This document shows, one piece after another, positions 26,183 to 39,616 of a stretch of 64,000 nt of DNA. The stretch spans positions 186,001 to 250,000 of the forward strand of contig NW_001799544.1 of the NCBI RefSeq assembly GCF_000165425.1, given 5' to 3'. Origin of the DNA: Paramecium tetraurelia. Lineage: Eukaryota > Ciliophora > Oligohymenophorea > Peniculida > Parameciidae. Position 1 is the first letter of the stretch. The number at the start of each line of letters is the position of its first letter. Below the pieces are notes generated by a model, which was given only the letters and a program-made list of their open reading frames with translations, was not told the origin of the DNA and did not search any database. The translations under genes were made by a program, and so were the position numbers.

Positions 26183-26320
26183 AGTTTATGATGATTTATA
26201 ACATTTTATTATTATTTCTTTTTGAAGCATTAATTATTGAAAGTAACTCATTTCTTTACATGAACATTTATGCACTTTGAATAGAATGGTTAATTTGATA
26301 AAAATTATTTATTAAATAAA

Positions 26321-26698
26321 ATGTATTAATACAGTTAATCATACCATCAATAAAGAAAAGAAAATAAGCAGAATTAATAATATAATTCCTTATAGCTGGA
26401 AAGGGAATAAGTTAAATCCTTTATTAAATAATAAGAACTGAATCACTAATAGCAATCACAATTTATCAAAGAACAAATAAATAAATAGACAGACTCAATT
26501 AATACTAGAATAGCTTAAAGGAGAAATAGTTTACAAGTTGATTAAGAAGCTAAACAAATTTAAAAAATTGTTGCATATTTCAACTTAAGAATCTAAAAAA
26601 TTAGAGATTAGGTTTAAAATGAGGATTAACTAATATTAATATAGTAATTAGAAGAAGAAAAACTAAACAAGATCATCCAAATACAAAACCAAATTTGA
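26321..26698 (+). CDS. Small Gln-rich coiled-coil protein
   Basis: An intron-free 125-residue frame starting MYQYSQSYHQQRKENKQNQQ and closing at TGA 26696-26698. It is strongly helical with heptads of Ile/Leu and Gln/Glu (REQVKSFIKQQELN, LIQQLEEEKLNKIIQIQNQI). Many Gln codons are TAA/TAG, so it is coding only in the ciliate code. No homologue recognised; composition suggests a coiled-coil oligomer. Confidence 0.6.
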
Positions 26699-27277
26699 TT
26701 TTATCATATTTAATTACTTTATTGTATTTTAGGATGTTTTAATTAATATTAGATTATTATTTATCAATATTCATAATTGAAAATGACAAATTAATCTATG
26801 ATTCCTTTAAAAGAGTTCTCAAAGATTAAGTAAATGTATTCACTTGCATTATATCATTTAATTATTTGTATTTACAGAAATTTAGTAATATTATTATAAC
26901 AATTAGATTGTAAATAATAATGAAACTATTCAAATAAATAATATAAATTTTGTTTAGAAACTAAGTAAGTCGGATTGTATTTTTACAAAACTATTAAAGT
27001 ATAAATTAAAACTCTTTTTTTAGAATTTATATTTTCAATAATGTGTGTGATTGTGAAATAAGTTCTAATTTATGATTCAAATGATTAGGAAATACTTTTG
27101 ATAAATTATATCATATCTATTTTATTGCTTATTAGAGTAGTTATATATTAATATATAATTATAAAAATAATAAGAAAAAAAAGAATTATTTAAAATTGGA
27201 CAAATAGTGAGAAATTGAATTTGTTTTTTATTAATTGTTAACTTAATACAAAAGTTCATATAATATTGATATTAATA
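26699..27277. other. AT-rich intergenic stretch
   Basis: About 580 bp with no convincing gene. A 49-codon frame from ATG near 26783 has no codon bias or motif and I do not call it. Confidence 0.45.
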
Positions 27278-28681
<1,404 letters not shown>

Positions 28682-29104
28682 CATCAATACAATTATATAT
28701 ATTATATTAATGTATTATATATAAATTTATCATATTACAAATTGCTTATAATTTGATGATATATAATTTTAAATTGATATAAAAATAATCTATAATTTTT
28801 ATTAACTGAAGTCCATAAATGATCGTTAATTATAAAAATTCTATAAGTTTCAAAATTTATATATAATTAAATTGTGTATTTTTAAAGTTTAAATATCATT
28901 ATATATCAAGGTGTCAAAATTTCTTACAAATCTAATATTTACTCCTTCTATAAATTCAACACATTTACTTGTAAATCTTATAATTTCAAAGTACTCCTGC
29001 ATTAATTATCAACCCTTGCTGATTCACTTGATGAAGAAGAAGGAATGAATTATAAATAATATTAAGTTAAAAAAGGACATTATTCCAAGGAAATTATGAT
29101 AATA
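28682..29104. other. AT-rich intergenic stretch between convergent genes
   Basis: About 420 bp between two convergent stops. Repeated ATATAT tracts around 28690-28780; no frame worth calling. Confidence 0.45.
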
Positions 29105-29410
29105 TCAAATGAAATCTTCATTTTTGGTTTTACTAAACTGACTCTTTTTCATTTATTCATCTTTTACTGTGTTCTTTTATTAAAGTGGCTTTGACTTGGG
29201 AGAATAAAGATCTTCGGTCCTGGGAGATATAATTTTGAGTTCCTTGATCTCATTTACAAATTGTAATCCATTATTGCAATCCAATTTAGGCGAATATTGG
29301 AGGTAGGAATTGGATTTCTTATGCTTGGGAGTTGCAGATCCTTGTGAAGAGGGAGAAGTCTATCGAGATCTGAAGCCTAATTGAATAGTTAATTGCTTTC
29401 TATTTAGCAT
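29105..29410 (-). CDS. Small basic Ser/Lys-rich protein
   Basis: An intron-free 101-residue frame, ATG at 29410 to TGA at 29105-29107. MLNRKQLTIQLGFRSRQTSP starts a Ser/Pro/Lys-rich, probably disordered chain with SPR and SPK motifs that could be phosphorylated. It uses TAG and TAA as Gln. The base composition is less AT-rich than the flanks, which supports coding. Unknown function. Confidence 0.5.
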
Positions 29411-29632
29411 TTCTAATAAGTAATATTTTTATTTTTGGATGTGGTTAGATTAATAATAAACAATTTAAATCCCATAATATTTGTGTAAGTTATTAATAAT
29501 TTATTAAAGAAATGTAACTTCTAATATTGCTTGAGTAAAGTGAAGAAGAGAAGGAACAATATTCTTTTGGATCTTATGGATCTTTTAATGGATTTAGTGG
29601 GAATTATTTTTTAATTATTTTTTTAATAAATA

Positions 29633-32600
29633 ATGGCAACCAAATAAAAATCAATTGAAGATTATAGAAATGCTGTGAAGTTATTAAAATTAAAAGTGCT
29701 CAAATTGCAGAAGCACAACGAAGAGCTTGTCGACAAACTAAGAGAGCAAGGAATTCCCCTTGATTAATAGCACGATTAAGTTGATCTGAGCAATCAAGCA
29801 GTTATGGGAATTTTTTCAAGAAGTTGTAGAAGGGTTGGACTAACTCCAGAAATGATGTTTAGAGCATCTGATAGGGAAGGATAAGGATAGATAAGTACTG
29901 AAGATATGAGACTTTTTTTATCGAAAGTTAGATTAGGTTTGAATAATACCTAATTGACTATGTTGGTGAGAATTTTTGATGAGGATTGCTCAGGAGTCAT
30001 CAAGAGAGAAGGTATTATTCAAAAAGTAATATAGAGTATTATGATTGTTTGTAAGCGTATGGAATCAATGAGGAGAAAGTATCTGGTTAAGCTAGAACTT
30101 ATGGTTAGGAGAGTCTCTTAAAGTACGCTCGTTTACTATTGATGAATAGAATGTCAGTTGAGGATTCTCTTAAAAGAATGGGAGATAATATAATTCCATC
30201 GCATTTTGTGTAATTTTGTAAACTATTGTAAGGTCTTTCATTCATGGAATTGATGGATCAAATTTATTAAATGAAAAGGAAATCATAGCTGTTTTCAATC
30301 ACATTGATGTCAATAAGAGTGGAGTTCTTTAGGCTACATTTTATGATTAAGAAGTTCGTAAAGCAATGAGGGTTGCATAATCTGACATAGGTTTGGGCGT
30401 CCAAATAAATCCAAATCCAAACGCTGGAGGAGGAGGAGGCAATCCAATTCCTAAGGCTTAGCCTGTGGGCATCCTGAAACCAACTCAAGCTTCTTAATAA
30501 TTGGATCCCTTTAGAATGACTCAAACGTAGATGGGATAATCAAAATCAGGTCTGAATATGTCATCTTCACATGCATTTTTGAATGAGACAATCATTATGT
30601 TGACTGATGAGGACAGGAAGAATATTCAAACAATTATAACCAAATTAAAAGCATAAGGAGTTGATGCTATTGAGTTTATAAGAAATGTTATATAATAATT
30701 GGAAGTACCAGGGGCAGGAATTTTGTTGTATGACTTTTATAAGAGATTTGATAAGAAGATTCCAAAAAGCGATTAATTGTCATTTTTTAATGCAATTGAT
30801 TTGAATAAAAATGGGTCCATCGATTATGATGAACTGATGGTGTTTTTCTAAGAATTCAAGTCTCCAAAAGACAATTATGATTTGTTGTTTGAAATTTTAA
30901 CTAGAAAATTATAAGCGTTAGAAATAGGAATAGTTTAACATTTAGCTTCTGAATAAATTTATGAAGATACCCAATTGAATTAGGAATTATTTTATTAATT
31001 GGCCTAGATTTTATTCTCATGTCCCTCAAAGAAGCATTCTGATGCCCTATTTTCTTATTTTGATATAGATGGATCTGGAGTTCTATCAGCTCAAGAAATC
31101 ATTGATTAAGTCCAAAAGATTCTATTAATTTATGTTCCTTAGAAAACTATGAATTTAGATAATACACTTAATAAATCAATGAGAGCTTCTCTGAAATCAG
31201 TAGGGGAATATGCAACAACACTATCGAAATTGAAACCTGTGTTAATAGAAGAGGATTATTTTAGTAAGTACAGAATGGAAGGAAGTGGAAGAACTTTACA
31301 TAAGGAAGAAACTAAATGGACAACTATTTTCAATTCAGATTTAGCATGTTTAAGGTATGTTTACGAGGAAATTTCGAAATTGGAATAGAGTCCAGGTACA
31401 AAATGGGAAGACCCAGACTTTGGACCTACCAAAGAAGATCCTTATGGTAGTAAGAGTATGTACTTTGCTGATAACGATGTACCAGAGGGAGCTCCATAGC
31501 CTAAGGAATGTAAATGGTTGAGACCTGAGGAGTTCTTGGCAGCATTAGTAGAGAATGGAGATGAACAATATAAAAATTGTACTGTTGATGTGTTTGATGA
31601 AGATGGAGCTGCTTCAAATGATGTGTGTCAATCTAAGTATTTAGGTAATTGTTGGTTTGTCTCTGCATTATCCATTATATCAGGGTATGAGTAATATTTG
31701 CAAGGGGATTTTGTGATAACCTAAGAATCCATATAAGAATTGACAGATGAGGAAGTCAACGGAATGCTTATTGGAGTTTATCCACCTTGTTTCAAATTCT
31801 TAAGAAAATATGGTCTATATGTGATGAGATTCTTCAAGAACTTTGGGTGGAAATATGTTGTTATAGATGACAAATTATGTGTAAAGGATAATGAATACGT
31901 ATTTGGTAAATGTAGAAAGCCGACTGAATGTTGGGTCAATTTGATTGAGAAGGCTTATGCAAAGCTTCATCAAAACTACTTTTCTTTAACAGCTGGAGAT
32001 ATTGCTTAGGGACTAGCTGACATGACTGGTAAGGTACCTGATAAAATTAAATTGAATGAAGAATGTACAAAGGCTGAAAAGGAAGACCTTTGGAATCTGT
32101 TATTAAAATGTAAGAAGGACGGAACAATGTTGGGATGTAGTGCCGAAGGTGGAACTGAGTTGTATTTAAAAATAAATGATGAGGACACAGGTGTTATGAG
32201 TGGACATGCTTATGGTATATTAGATGTATTTGAAATACCTGATTAGAGTTGCGATAACTATCATAAATCACATAGATTATTAAAAATCAGAAATCCTTGG
32301 GGATATGGAGAGTGGAAATTGAAATGGTCAGAAAATCCCGATTATTCTGCTAAATTGGATAAATGGATAGATTGGATAAATGATTATTATTAAAAGGAAA
32401 TTGAAAAGGCCAAGTTGGAAGGTAAAGAACCTCCTGAACCATACGTTTATGGATAAGATGACGGTACATTCTTTATGTGTTTCAAAAGTTGGAGAACAGT
32501 ATTTTCTAATTTGTTCTAATGCATGTATGAATGTTTCAATAAATTAATAGTGATTTTCCTGATGATTGGAGTGGATTGAGAGCATTCGATTAATTTGGAC

Positions 32601-33178
32601 TGTAGAGTTCTGGAGCCCCTATGAAAACTGAGGCCTCATTAATTCAATATGCTCAAAAGAATCCATAATACATTCTTGAGTTGAAAAGAAAGAAAGGAGA
32701 CAAGACTAGTATGTACATATAAATGTAGTAGATGGATGGTATATATTAAATATGTATTTTAATAGGGCGATTGTTTTTGGGGGAAAGATATCCATTCCCA
32801 AATGTGATGAAACCCATATTACTTTGCGTATTTTCTTTAGGACCCACTGAGAAATGCTTGGCCAAATTTGATGACAAAAAGGTAGTTGCCTCTTCGGGTA
32901 AGTTGAATTTGAGAAGAGAAATTGATACTAATGACATCTCTTTAAGTAATGGTAGATATGCAGTCATACCATGTACAAAGGAGGGAGCCTAACAAATTGA
33001 TTTCACTTTGAGTTTCTATTTTGATTGTGACAAGAGCGAAATCAATATCACAAAATATGGTGATCCACGCTTTAAACTTTATCCGATTACAGAGGAAGAA
33101 GAGGAAGTATCTAAGGTGCCTGATGAATTAAAGAAGTTGTTAAAAAAACAGGCTTAGGAAGTATTAAGTTAATAATGA
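29633..33178 (+). CDS. Calpain-type cysteine protease with N-terminal EF-hands
   Basis: Introns 30012-30034, 30210-30232, 32525-32550 and 32739-32765 give 1,148 residues. At least four EF-hand loops precede the protease: FDEDCSGVIKREEYYD, IDVNKSGVLQATFYD, IDLNKNGSIDYDELM and FDIDGSGVLSAQEI. The CysPc domain starts near residue 600, and all three catalytic residues are present: Cys658 (YLGNCWFVSAL), His843 (SGHAYGILDV) and Asn872 (KIRNPWGYGEW). A C2-like domain with FFMCFKSWRTVFSNLF and a terminal beta domain follow. Calpains are Ca2+-regulated intracellular proteases. Here the Ca2+ sensor lies before the protease rather than after it as in classical animal calpains, so autoregulation may differ. 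Confidence 0.88.
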
Positions 33179-33223
33179 TTATGATATTAAGATAAAATAT
33201 CTATATTTATTTTTAATAATAAA

Positions 33224-34690
33224 TCAATTCATTTTCTCCAAATGATAACATACTGATTCTATCATATTATCTACAGGATTCTCTCCTGAGACTTTGTAAA
33301 TGATTGAAGCATATTTTGGAGTTCCATCTATCAGTTATTTTAAATCATCCCATCTCTTCAATCTAATTTATAGAATTAATTCATACCTCGTTTGCACAAC
33401 TTCTCTTTTTTCATTTGGAGCTATGATCAATCTGGGTCTCACTTCCTTGCCAGCCTCATCAATTGAATTGTAAATTATTCCAGTCAATGGATCAGTTCTC
33501 CTTTAAACAAGTCTTCTTGTAATGATGTCGTCAGCTACATCAATTATAACCATCAAAGTTGGTTGAATATTCATTTCATTCAAAGATTCTAATTGTTTCT
33601 CAGTTTTAGGATAACCATCTAGAACATAACCTTGCAATTAACAATCGGTCTAATTGATTCTCTCTTTAATTAGAGCATTGACAATTCTATCTTCTACAAG
33701 ATCTCCTTTGTTTACTTTCTCAAATGCCTCTTTTCCTGTTGTTCCTTTCTAATTTACCAAATTTGAAATCAATTCCCTTGTTGATACATATACAAATCCA
33801 TATTTGCCTGACAATTTCTTAGCTAATGTAGATCTCCCAGATCCAGGAGGTCCAATGACAACTATTCTAAGAGCTCTCTTTGGAGCATTATCATAGAGTT
33901 TGTACTTCAATAATTACTAAATAATGTATTTTAATAAAACATACTGCCATATCCTCTAATTCATAGTTTTTTTCTCCATCGACTGAAAAATACTAATTTT
34001 TGTAAATTTCTTTGACTTATTTCAAATTCAATTAGTATTCCAAAGAATGTGATTTAACCAAATCCTCTTTATTGTTTAGTTTATTGAATGGTTCTGTGTC
34101 TAATTTCTTGAGACAGCATTGATAAACCTTTTCTTATGACATTTCCAAAATAAGAAATGCATCAGGTATTATACCCTCTTTTTGAAGTGCTAAACCTTGG
34201 ACTCTGGTTTTGGGGAACCCTTCGAAAATGTAACTTTTCTTTTCATTTTCCAAATGGTTGATTTGGTTAAGTGCTATATTGATCACAATGTCATCACTCA
34301 CATATTAGAATTTGTCCAAAGATTCTTAGATTTATTGACTCTAATTGAGAAATAGTAAGAAATGCATACTAATTCGGACTTTTTGCTTAGCTCCTTTTCA
34401 ATCAGATCTCCAATAGAAACAATATGAAAATTCAAATAATCTGCCAATGTAAGTGATAATTCTCTCAATTTGGATCCAGGAGGACCAACCACAAAGATTT
34501 TTTTGGCTTGATTTCAGGTGTCATATATACTTTCTGGTTCTTATAGTTTATTGATGAGAAATTAGATGGGATCTTCAGGTTTTTTGATGATCAAGGATTT
34601 AAGTAGATCTTCGAAGATGTGATAAACTTTGTTTCTTTCAAGGTACTTCTCAACCGATTGTTGGTATTGCAACTTATTGGCCTGGTCCAT
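33224..34690 (-). CDS. AK8: Adenylate kinase 8-like protein with two kinase domains
   Basis: Introns 34507-34530, 34341-34369 and 33917-33944 give 461 residues. The 24-nt GT...AG segment 33363-33386 is in frame without a stop, so it may be a fourth intron (453 residues). The N-terminus KVYHIFEDLLKSLIIKKPED matches the small helical domain that precedes the two nucleotide-kinase domains of AK8. Domain 1 has VVGPPGSKLRELS and FEGFPKTRVQG. Domain 2 has VIGPPGSGRSTLAKKL, LDGYPKTEKQL and RRTDPLTGIIY. AK8 is a ciliary or cytosolic AMP/ADP phosphotransferase in animals. Both P-loops are unusual: the first lacks the GK spacing and the second has Arg for the nucleotide-binding Lys, so activity is uncertain. 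The gene converges with calpain, leaving 45 bp. Confidence 0.8.
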
Positions 34691-34744
34691 AAGTTATCTT
34701 TTTTTATTTAAATTATTGAATATAATTATAATTAAAAATTGAAT

Positions 34745-35083
34745 TCAAGACTTCTTCATTTGTTCTAACAAATCTTTTTGCTACTAAATCATCTCCTTCA
34801 TCAGCCTATTCTGGAGTTTCAGGCGATGTATAATCTCTTTTTTTTGTTTTTGATTTTCGACTTGAATTGGTTGTGTTTGAATGATCCGAGGGACTTACTT
34901 GACCTTTTATTCCTATTGTTTCTGACAAGCCCTATTTATTGTAGCCGAACTGCTTATTTGAGGCATGGAGGAGTTTAACTTGCTCTTCTTTTCAGGTTGA
35001 GGATCCAAGGAGAAAGCCCATTCTCTGATTTCTTCATTCGTCATCAATTCTGAGAGTGGACAATTAATCTATTGTGAATCCAT
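34745..35083 (-). CDS. Small Gln-rich helical protein
   Basis: An intron-free 112-residue frame, ATG at 35083 and TGA at 34745-34747. MDSQQINCPLSELMTNEEIR starts it. The end is a strong helix, NRLMKEMIQQQKDLLEQMKK, like a short coiled coil. It ends 54 bp upstream of the AK8 ATG, and the correct frame depends on an 8-A run. No family recognised. Confidence 0.55.
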
Positions 35084-35220
35084 AAATATTATTGAAATGC
35101 CATAAAAGAATAAATGCCATCTGTATAAAAATGAAAATCCTTCTTAAATTGTTCATAAGAGTATATGAAGGTTTAGATATATAAAACAATAAAGGTAACT
35201 AATTGAATGCGTAATAAAAA

Positions 35221-35712
35221 TCAATTCTATGAATCTGAATCGATGCCGCTGATGATGACTTCTTCTTGGGGAGGTCTTTAGCATTCTCTCTTCTCGATTG
35301 CTTGGACATTCCTTAACAGTTTCTGTCTCAATTCCTCGTCTGCTTCATTATAACTATTTTCATCGTCATTTGCGCAATCATCATCGTCCTCATAGGGAGT
35401 GATTTGTTTGGTAGATAACTCTTGTTTGGAAGGGTAGGTTTCTTGGAAATGGAACTTCTCGATGTGATTTTTGAGGGGTAATCTGCTGGTGTATTGCTTG
35501 CCACAATATTGACAATAGACTTTTTCCTTATTGGAACTGTAGCTGTAATCTGAATTGGAGGACCTCTTCTTGAGATTTAGGATGGAATTGGAATTGCGAC
35601 CATAATAATTGTCAGCTTGTTTGATTTGATTGAATAGTCTAGTATACTTATCGGTTAGATGTTTCTATTCGTTGAGATAGTTGCTAATTAAATCAGCAAG
35701 TTTGTTGTTCAT
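35221..35712 (-). CDS. Single C2H2 zinc-finger protein
   Basis: An intron-free 163-residue frame. CQYCGKQYTSRLPLKNHIEKFH is a complete C2H2 finger (C-x2-C-x12-H-x4-H) at about residues 73-94. An N-terminal helix (MNNKLADLISNYLNEQKHL) precedes it and an Asp/Glu-rich region follows (EDDDDCANDDENSYNEADEE). Single fingers of this type can bind RNA, DNA or protein, so no target is proposed. Likely nuclear. Confidence 0.68.
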
Positions 35713-35819
35713 TAAATTATTGGCAATTTAAAGATCAGGAATATAAGGGGAGAGGTTGGTCAAATAATTTATATGATATTGTCAAATAATTAATATGATT
35801 ATAAAAAGTAATTAATTAA

Positions 35820-37198
35820 TCATCTCAATTTATTTAAGTATTTTAATCGCTCAAACAATGAAGGATGACTGTTATAGTACCATTGATAGATTGGGTCTAC
35901 CATCAAATTCGTGGAATTCTATTTGAACAGCTTGATCAACCCACTCATCAAATACGACCCAAGACCATGACGATTGGCAAACATATCTGCTTGATACTCA
36001 AAGAAACGGGACAAATGGAGTTCGAATATTTGGAACAACGTATTCATGGGTTCAAAGAGAGAGAAGAACAACGCAGACCCGATGAAGATGGACTTCTCAT
36101 TGAACCCAAAACTCAAGAAAACCACATCCGAATCTCTGTAGAAGCCAAAGATATAGAAAGTGATCAGAACTATCATAAAATATTAATACATACTTTTGAT
36201 GCAAAAGAATACTAATTTGATATAGGGATGTCTATATTTCCAATGTCCCAATTCATGTGCTACGACAGCCACGATCTCCTCGTTTGTCAGATTGTTGATG
36301 AGAGTGTCATACAGCACTATTCGCTTGCTGTACATCCCAAAGAAGTAGGCATTCGAATGATCTGATCTTTTGGACCCATCCATGACCAGGATCTTCTCCA
36401 AGGGGAAATTCATTCTGAATGCTAATTGACTGATTGCTTATTTGAGTTGGGTTTCTTTGAGTTCCTCGAATTCATTGAATAGTGGTTAAATGTAATTAGG
36501 ATAGACGAGACTGGACACTATTGCCATGATCAGCACAAAGAATTGCATCTATATGTTGTGTAGGGGAATATACCGCTATGAAGAAGTAGTCTCCTCCGAG
36601 TTCAGCCACATACAAGTAGGAGTAGAGGAGTATTGGTACAAAGACCACCCACAATGCTGATTCAATCACTAGATCGCTGAATTGGAGAGCGAATGATATT
36701 TGACTCAGATCATATCTCTTCTCTATCACGTGAGTGTTATAAAAATTATTAGGAACATCAATTAATTTGAGGCGTAAAAACTCCACAAAGATATATGCCA
36801 ATCCTCTTTGAAACTATAATCAAAATAGAATTACCTCTGAATTCGGGTCCATCTTGAAGAAAGTCACAGTCCTTTCCCAAATAAAAGGCATCACTCCACA
36901 TAATATTACGATGATCTCCATTGCTGTTTTTATTGATTTGGTGTACATTTCAAACGACCTACGCAACATCAAATCAAATTTACAGTTTGTCATAATAAAA
37001 TCGCTAGCTTCTCTTGAATTATTTCTGTGTGATTCCCAGAGTCTATTCAATATGAATAGGCATCTGTTTCACTGACAATTAATCCAATTGCCTCAGATTG
37101 ATAAATTGTTCCAAAAGATACTTGATCACTATGTATGATACCACGATGTAGAGATAAGAGTATGACACCTCTTATTCCTTTATTCTCAATATTGCCAT
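35820..37198 (-). CDS. STE24: CAAX prenyl protease 1 (STE24/ZMPSTE24)
   Basis: Four introns (36959-36983, 36814-36834, 36549-36573, 36170-36193) give 427 residues and exact closure. The protein follows the family from end to end: [20 protein letters not shown] (first membrane helix), LGITQKQFKRSQRFYYDKL, several hydrophobic segments, [20 protein letters not shown], the zinc motif [13 protein letters not shown] (HExxH) at about residue 290, a further Glu in [10 protein letters not shown], and the end [17 protein letters not shown]24 is an ER and inner-nuclear-membrane metalloprotease that removes the last three residues of prenylated CAAX proteins. All catalytic residues are present. It lies 31 bp downstream of the PSD stop, on the same strand. 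Confidence 0.93.
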
Positions 37199-37229
37199 TA
37201 AAATTAAAATTGATATATTTTATCAAAAC

Positions 37230-38216
37230 TCAACTTACTTCAGCAAATACATCACCCCACTTACACTTTTGCCCCTCCTCTATATTCCATTTCACATTCT
37301 CTGCCTCAAACATCATAACAACTGTTGACCCCAATCTGAACATTCCCAATTCATCACCTTTTCTAAGCGAAATAGTCGGATCATAATGTTTGTAAACAAA
37401 CAATTCCTGAGCCTTCTAATTTGTCTAAAATTCCTTATCATAATTTAAAGTCATTGATCCCACATTGGTTGCACCCACCAAAACTATACTCATTAATCCA
37501 AAATTGTATGTTCCAAACAAGGCCACTCTCTCATTAGTCTCATATACCTTTGGTGTACTTGAAATGTAGCTGATCTTTACAGGTGCCAGATGTCCCACTA
37601 TATGACTTCTGCTTTTCAATTAAAAATCACTTGGCAAATGATATCTGTGATAGTCTCCAGGGGCCAAATAAAATATTACTGAATACAGCTTTGTATTCTT
37701 TCTTTTCCTTGCATCCTCCAATATTTTAGGAGTCATCTCAAAAGTCTCTTGCCCAGTCAAAAAATACCCCAATTTATAATGCACATTCTTAACTAAGATT
37801 GGACTGTCATCCTTCACTTCGCAAAATGATAGCACCTTAGAATCTGCTGGCACTATTAGTTTATTTACATTTTTATCGAACTCTCTGCTTTTTATCTTGC
37901 GAGTAAAGAATTGTTGAAAGTTTTCATAATTCTCAAGAGGTTCTAACATATCGTCGTAATTCACATCATAAACGTAGCCGAATAATGAAAACAAAGGACT
38001 TCTTAACCATTTTGGAATGTATGTTTCTGCCATCTTACCAGATTAATAGGAGACATATCTAGTGACTGATTATTGATAGGCTTCCACATCGTATTTATTT
38101 CGATTCTCTCTATAATATGAATACACAGCCATGCCGTTTGCCAAGCCGAATATCAATCCCCATTTCATGTAGCCCAAGCCCACAGCCTTTTTCAATGCCG
38201 ATTCCAATATTTACAT
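37230..38216 (-). CDS. PSD: Phosphatidylserine decarboxylase
   Basis: An intron-free 328-residue frame. It begins MQILESALKKAVGLGYMKWG with a hydrophobic helix (residues ~18-40), as in mitochondrial-type enzymes. Then NFQQFFTRKIKSREFD, VPADSKVLSF, FYLAPGDYHRYHLPSDF and, near the C-terminus, FRLGSTVVMMFEAE. The LGST motif (residues ~295-298) is where the proenzyme cleaves itself to form the pyruvoyl cofactor from Ser. PSD converts phosphatidylserine to phosphatidylethanolamine at the mitochondrial inner membrane. Length, motif spacing and N-terminal helix all fit. TGA 37230-37232 is 31 bp from the STE24 ATG. Confidence 0.93.
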
Positions 38217-38363
38217 TTTATTTAGCTGTTACTTATATTATTAAAGTGGAATTTGTCTTGGATACTTATTTGGAATTGAGAATTCTAAAACTGATTAATT
38301 ATATCTATTAAATCATTTCATATCCAAACTCTTGGAATTTGGAAAATCAATAATTTCTAAAAA
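38217..38363. promoter_or_regulatory. Divergent promoter region PSD / SDR
   Basis: 147 bp between two divergent ATGs. AT-rich with no obvious element beyond A/T tracts. Confidence 0.35.
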
Positions 38364-39273
38364 ATGTAAGCCTTAAAGACAGTTGTCATTACAGGAGCAA
38401 ACAAAGGAATTGGATTTGGCATTCTTGAAAATCTCATTCAGAAGCAGTCATACAAAGTCATCATGGCTTGCCGATCCCTTGAATTAGCTCAATAGTCTAG
38501 AACCAAATTGCTCGAAAAATACAATGTATTCAAATACCTTAATGTCCTCTTAGCTATCCCAAGATAGAATTGACACCATTGAGTTGGACATAAGTAGTAG
38601 TGGAAGTATTGATAAGTTCATACAGGAATTTACAACCAGATTCCATTAAGCTGATATCTTAATCAACAATGCAGCTGTGGCTGTCAAGTCAGATGACTTC
38701 AATTTGGAAGTTGTCCAATACACCTTTAAACCAAACTTCTATGGCACTAGTATATATATTTACTATATCTCTAAGTCGAATTGACTGAAAAATTCATCCC
38801 TCTATTGAGTCAAAATGGAAAGATCATCACAGTAGGTTCATCAGCAGGCAAAATAAAAAATTTGAAATCTGAAGATCTAGTGAAAAGATTCTAGAATCCA
38901 GATATCACTCGTGAAGATGTGTTCAAATTGGCTGAGGAATTTTAAGAACATGTCAAGAATAGTATTATGAGTTATGATAACCTTAGATACATATGAACAG
39001 AATGGCTGGCCAAGTTGGGGATATGGAATAAGCAAATTGCTTATCAACACCTATGTTAAAACTTTGGCTTAGAATGCTGAGGTTAAGAATAAGAGTTTAT
39101 AAGTTTACGTGTGTTGTCCTGGATGGGTGAAGACTGATATGGCTGGAGATAAGGCAGAATTGACAATAGATCAAGGAGCATTGACTCCAGTATACTTGGT
39201 GGAATTGCCACATGAAGTAAATCCAGAATATTAAGGGAAGTTCTTTTATCTTAAGAAGGTGGAGGAATTATGA
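38364..39273 (+). CDS. Short-chain dehydrogenase/reductase (carbonyl-reductase type)
   Basis: Introns 38526-38553, 38750-38775 and 38962-38986 give 276 residues. The Rossmann signature is VVITGANKGIGFGIL (TGxxxGIG). DILINNAAVAV (NNAG-type motif), ITVGSSAGKIKN with the catalytic Ser, and WGYGISKLLINTYVK with Tyr-x3-Lys follow, then CPGWVKTDMAG. The inserted segment between Ser and Tyr is typical of carbonyl reductases of the CBR1 type. NADPH-dependent oxidoreductase is the expected activity; the substrate cannot be predicted. Confidence 0.88.
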
Positions 39274-39616
39274 TAGTATATAAAATATTAAATTGGGTAT
39301 AATTATAATTATAATTATAAATTGTGTTGAAATAAAAATTGTTCAATGCTTTGCACAACTATTTCATGGATTAATCATCAATTATAAATGTTCATTGAAT
39401 AATGTTAATGTATGGAGATTAATTGAAAACAATTGTAGTGCTATTTAATCTGATGACTTTTGGATTGTAAATTAATATCCCCCATAAATATTAAAAATGT
39501 ATAAAGGGGGGAATTAATTGAATATCTTGTTAATTTAGTTATCATGATATTAATATTACGTGTTAAAGTGATTAAATATCTTTTTATCTTGACAATAAAT
39601 TTAATATCTCATCATC
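39274..39616. other. Intergenic stretch with a C/G hairpin
   Basis: About 340 bp between SDR and citrate synthase. It is very AT-rich except for one cluster: an attaat-rich arm ending in five C at 39471-39483 and a matching arm of six G at 39506-39518 separated by about 22 bases, listed separately. Confidence 0.45.
39471..39518. repeat. Imperfect inverted repeat with C5/G6 arms
   Basis: Left arm attaatatccccc and right arm ggggggaattaat are near-complementary over 13 positions, loop about 22 nt, ~100 bp upstream of the citrate synthase ATG. The only G/C tract in the spacer. Could fold in the SDR 3' UTR or citrate synthase 5' region. Confidence 0.4.

Noticed and set aside
29512-29658. 48-codon plus-strand frame with FGSYGSFNGFSG
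   Set aside because: It overlaps the calpain start in another frame and has no family match; not enough to call a gene.
35865-36215. 116-codon plus-strand open frame
   Set aside because: It is the antisense shadow of STE24, whose minus-strand reading matches the protease family from end to end.
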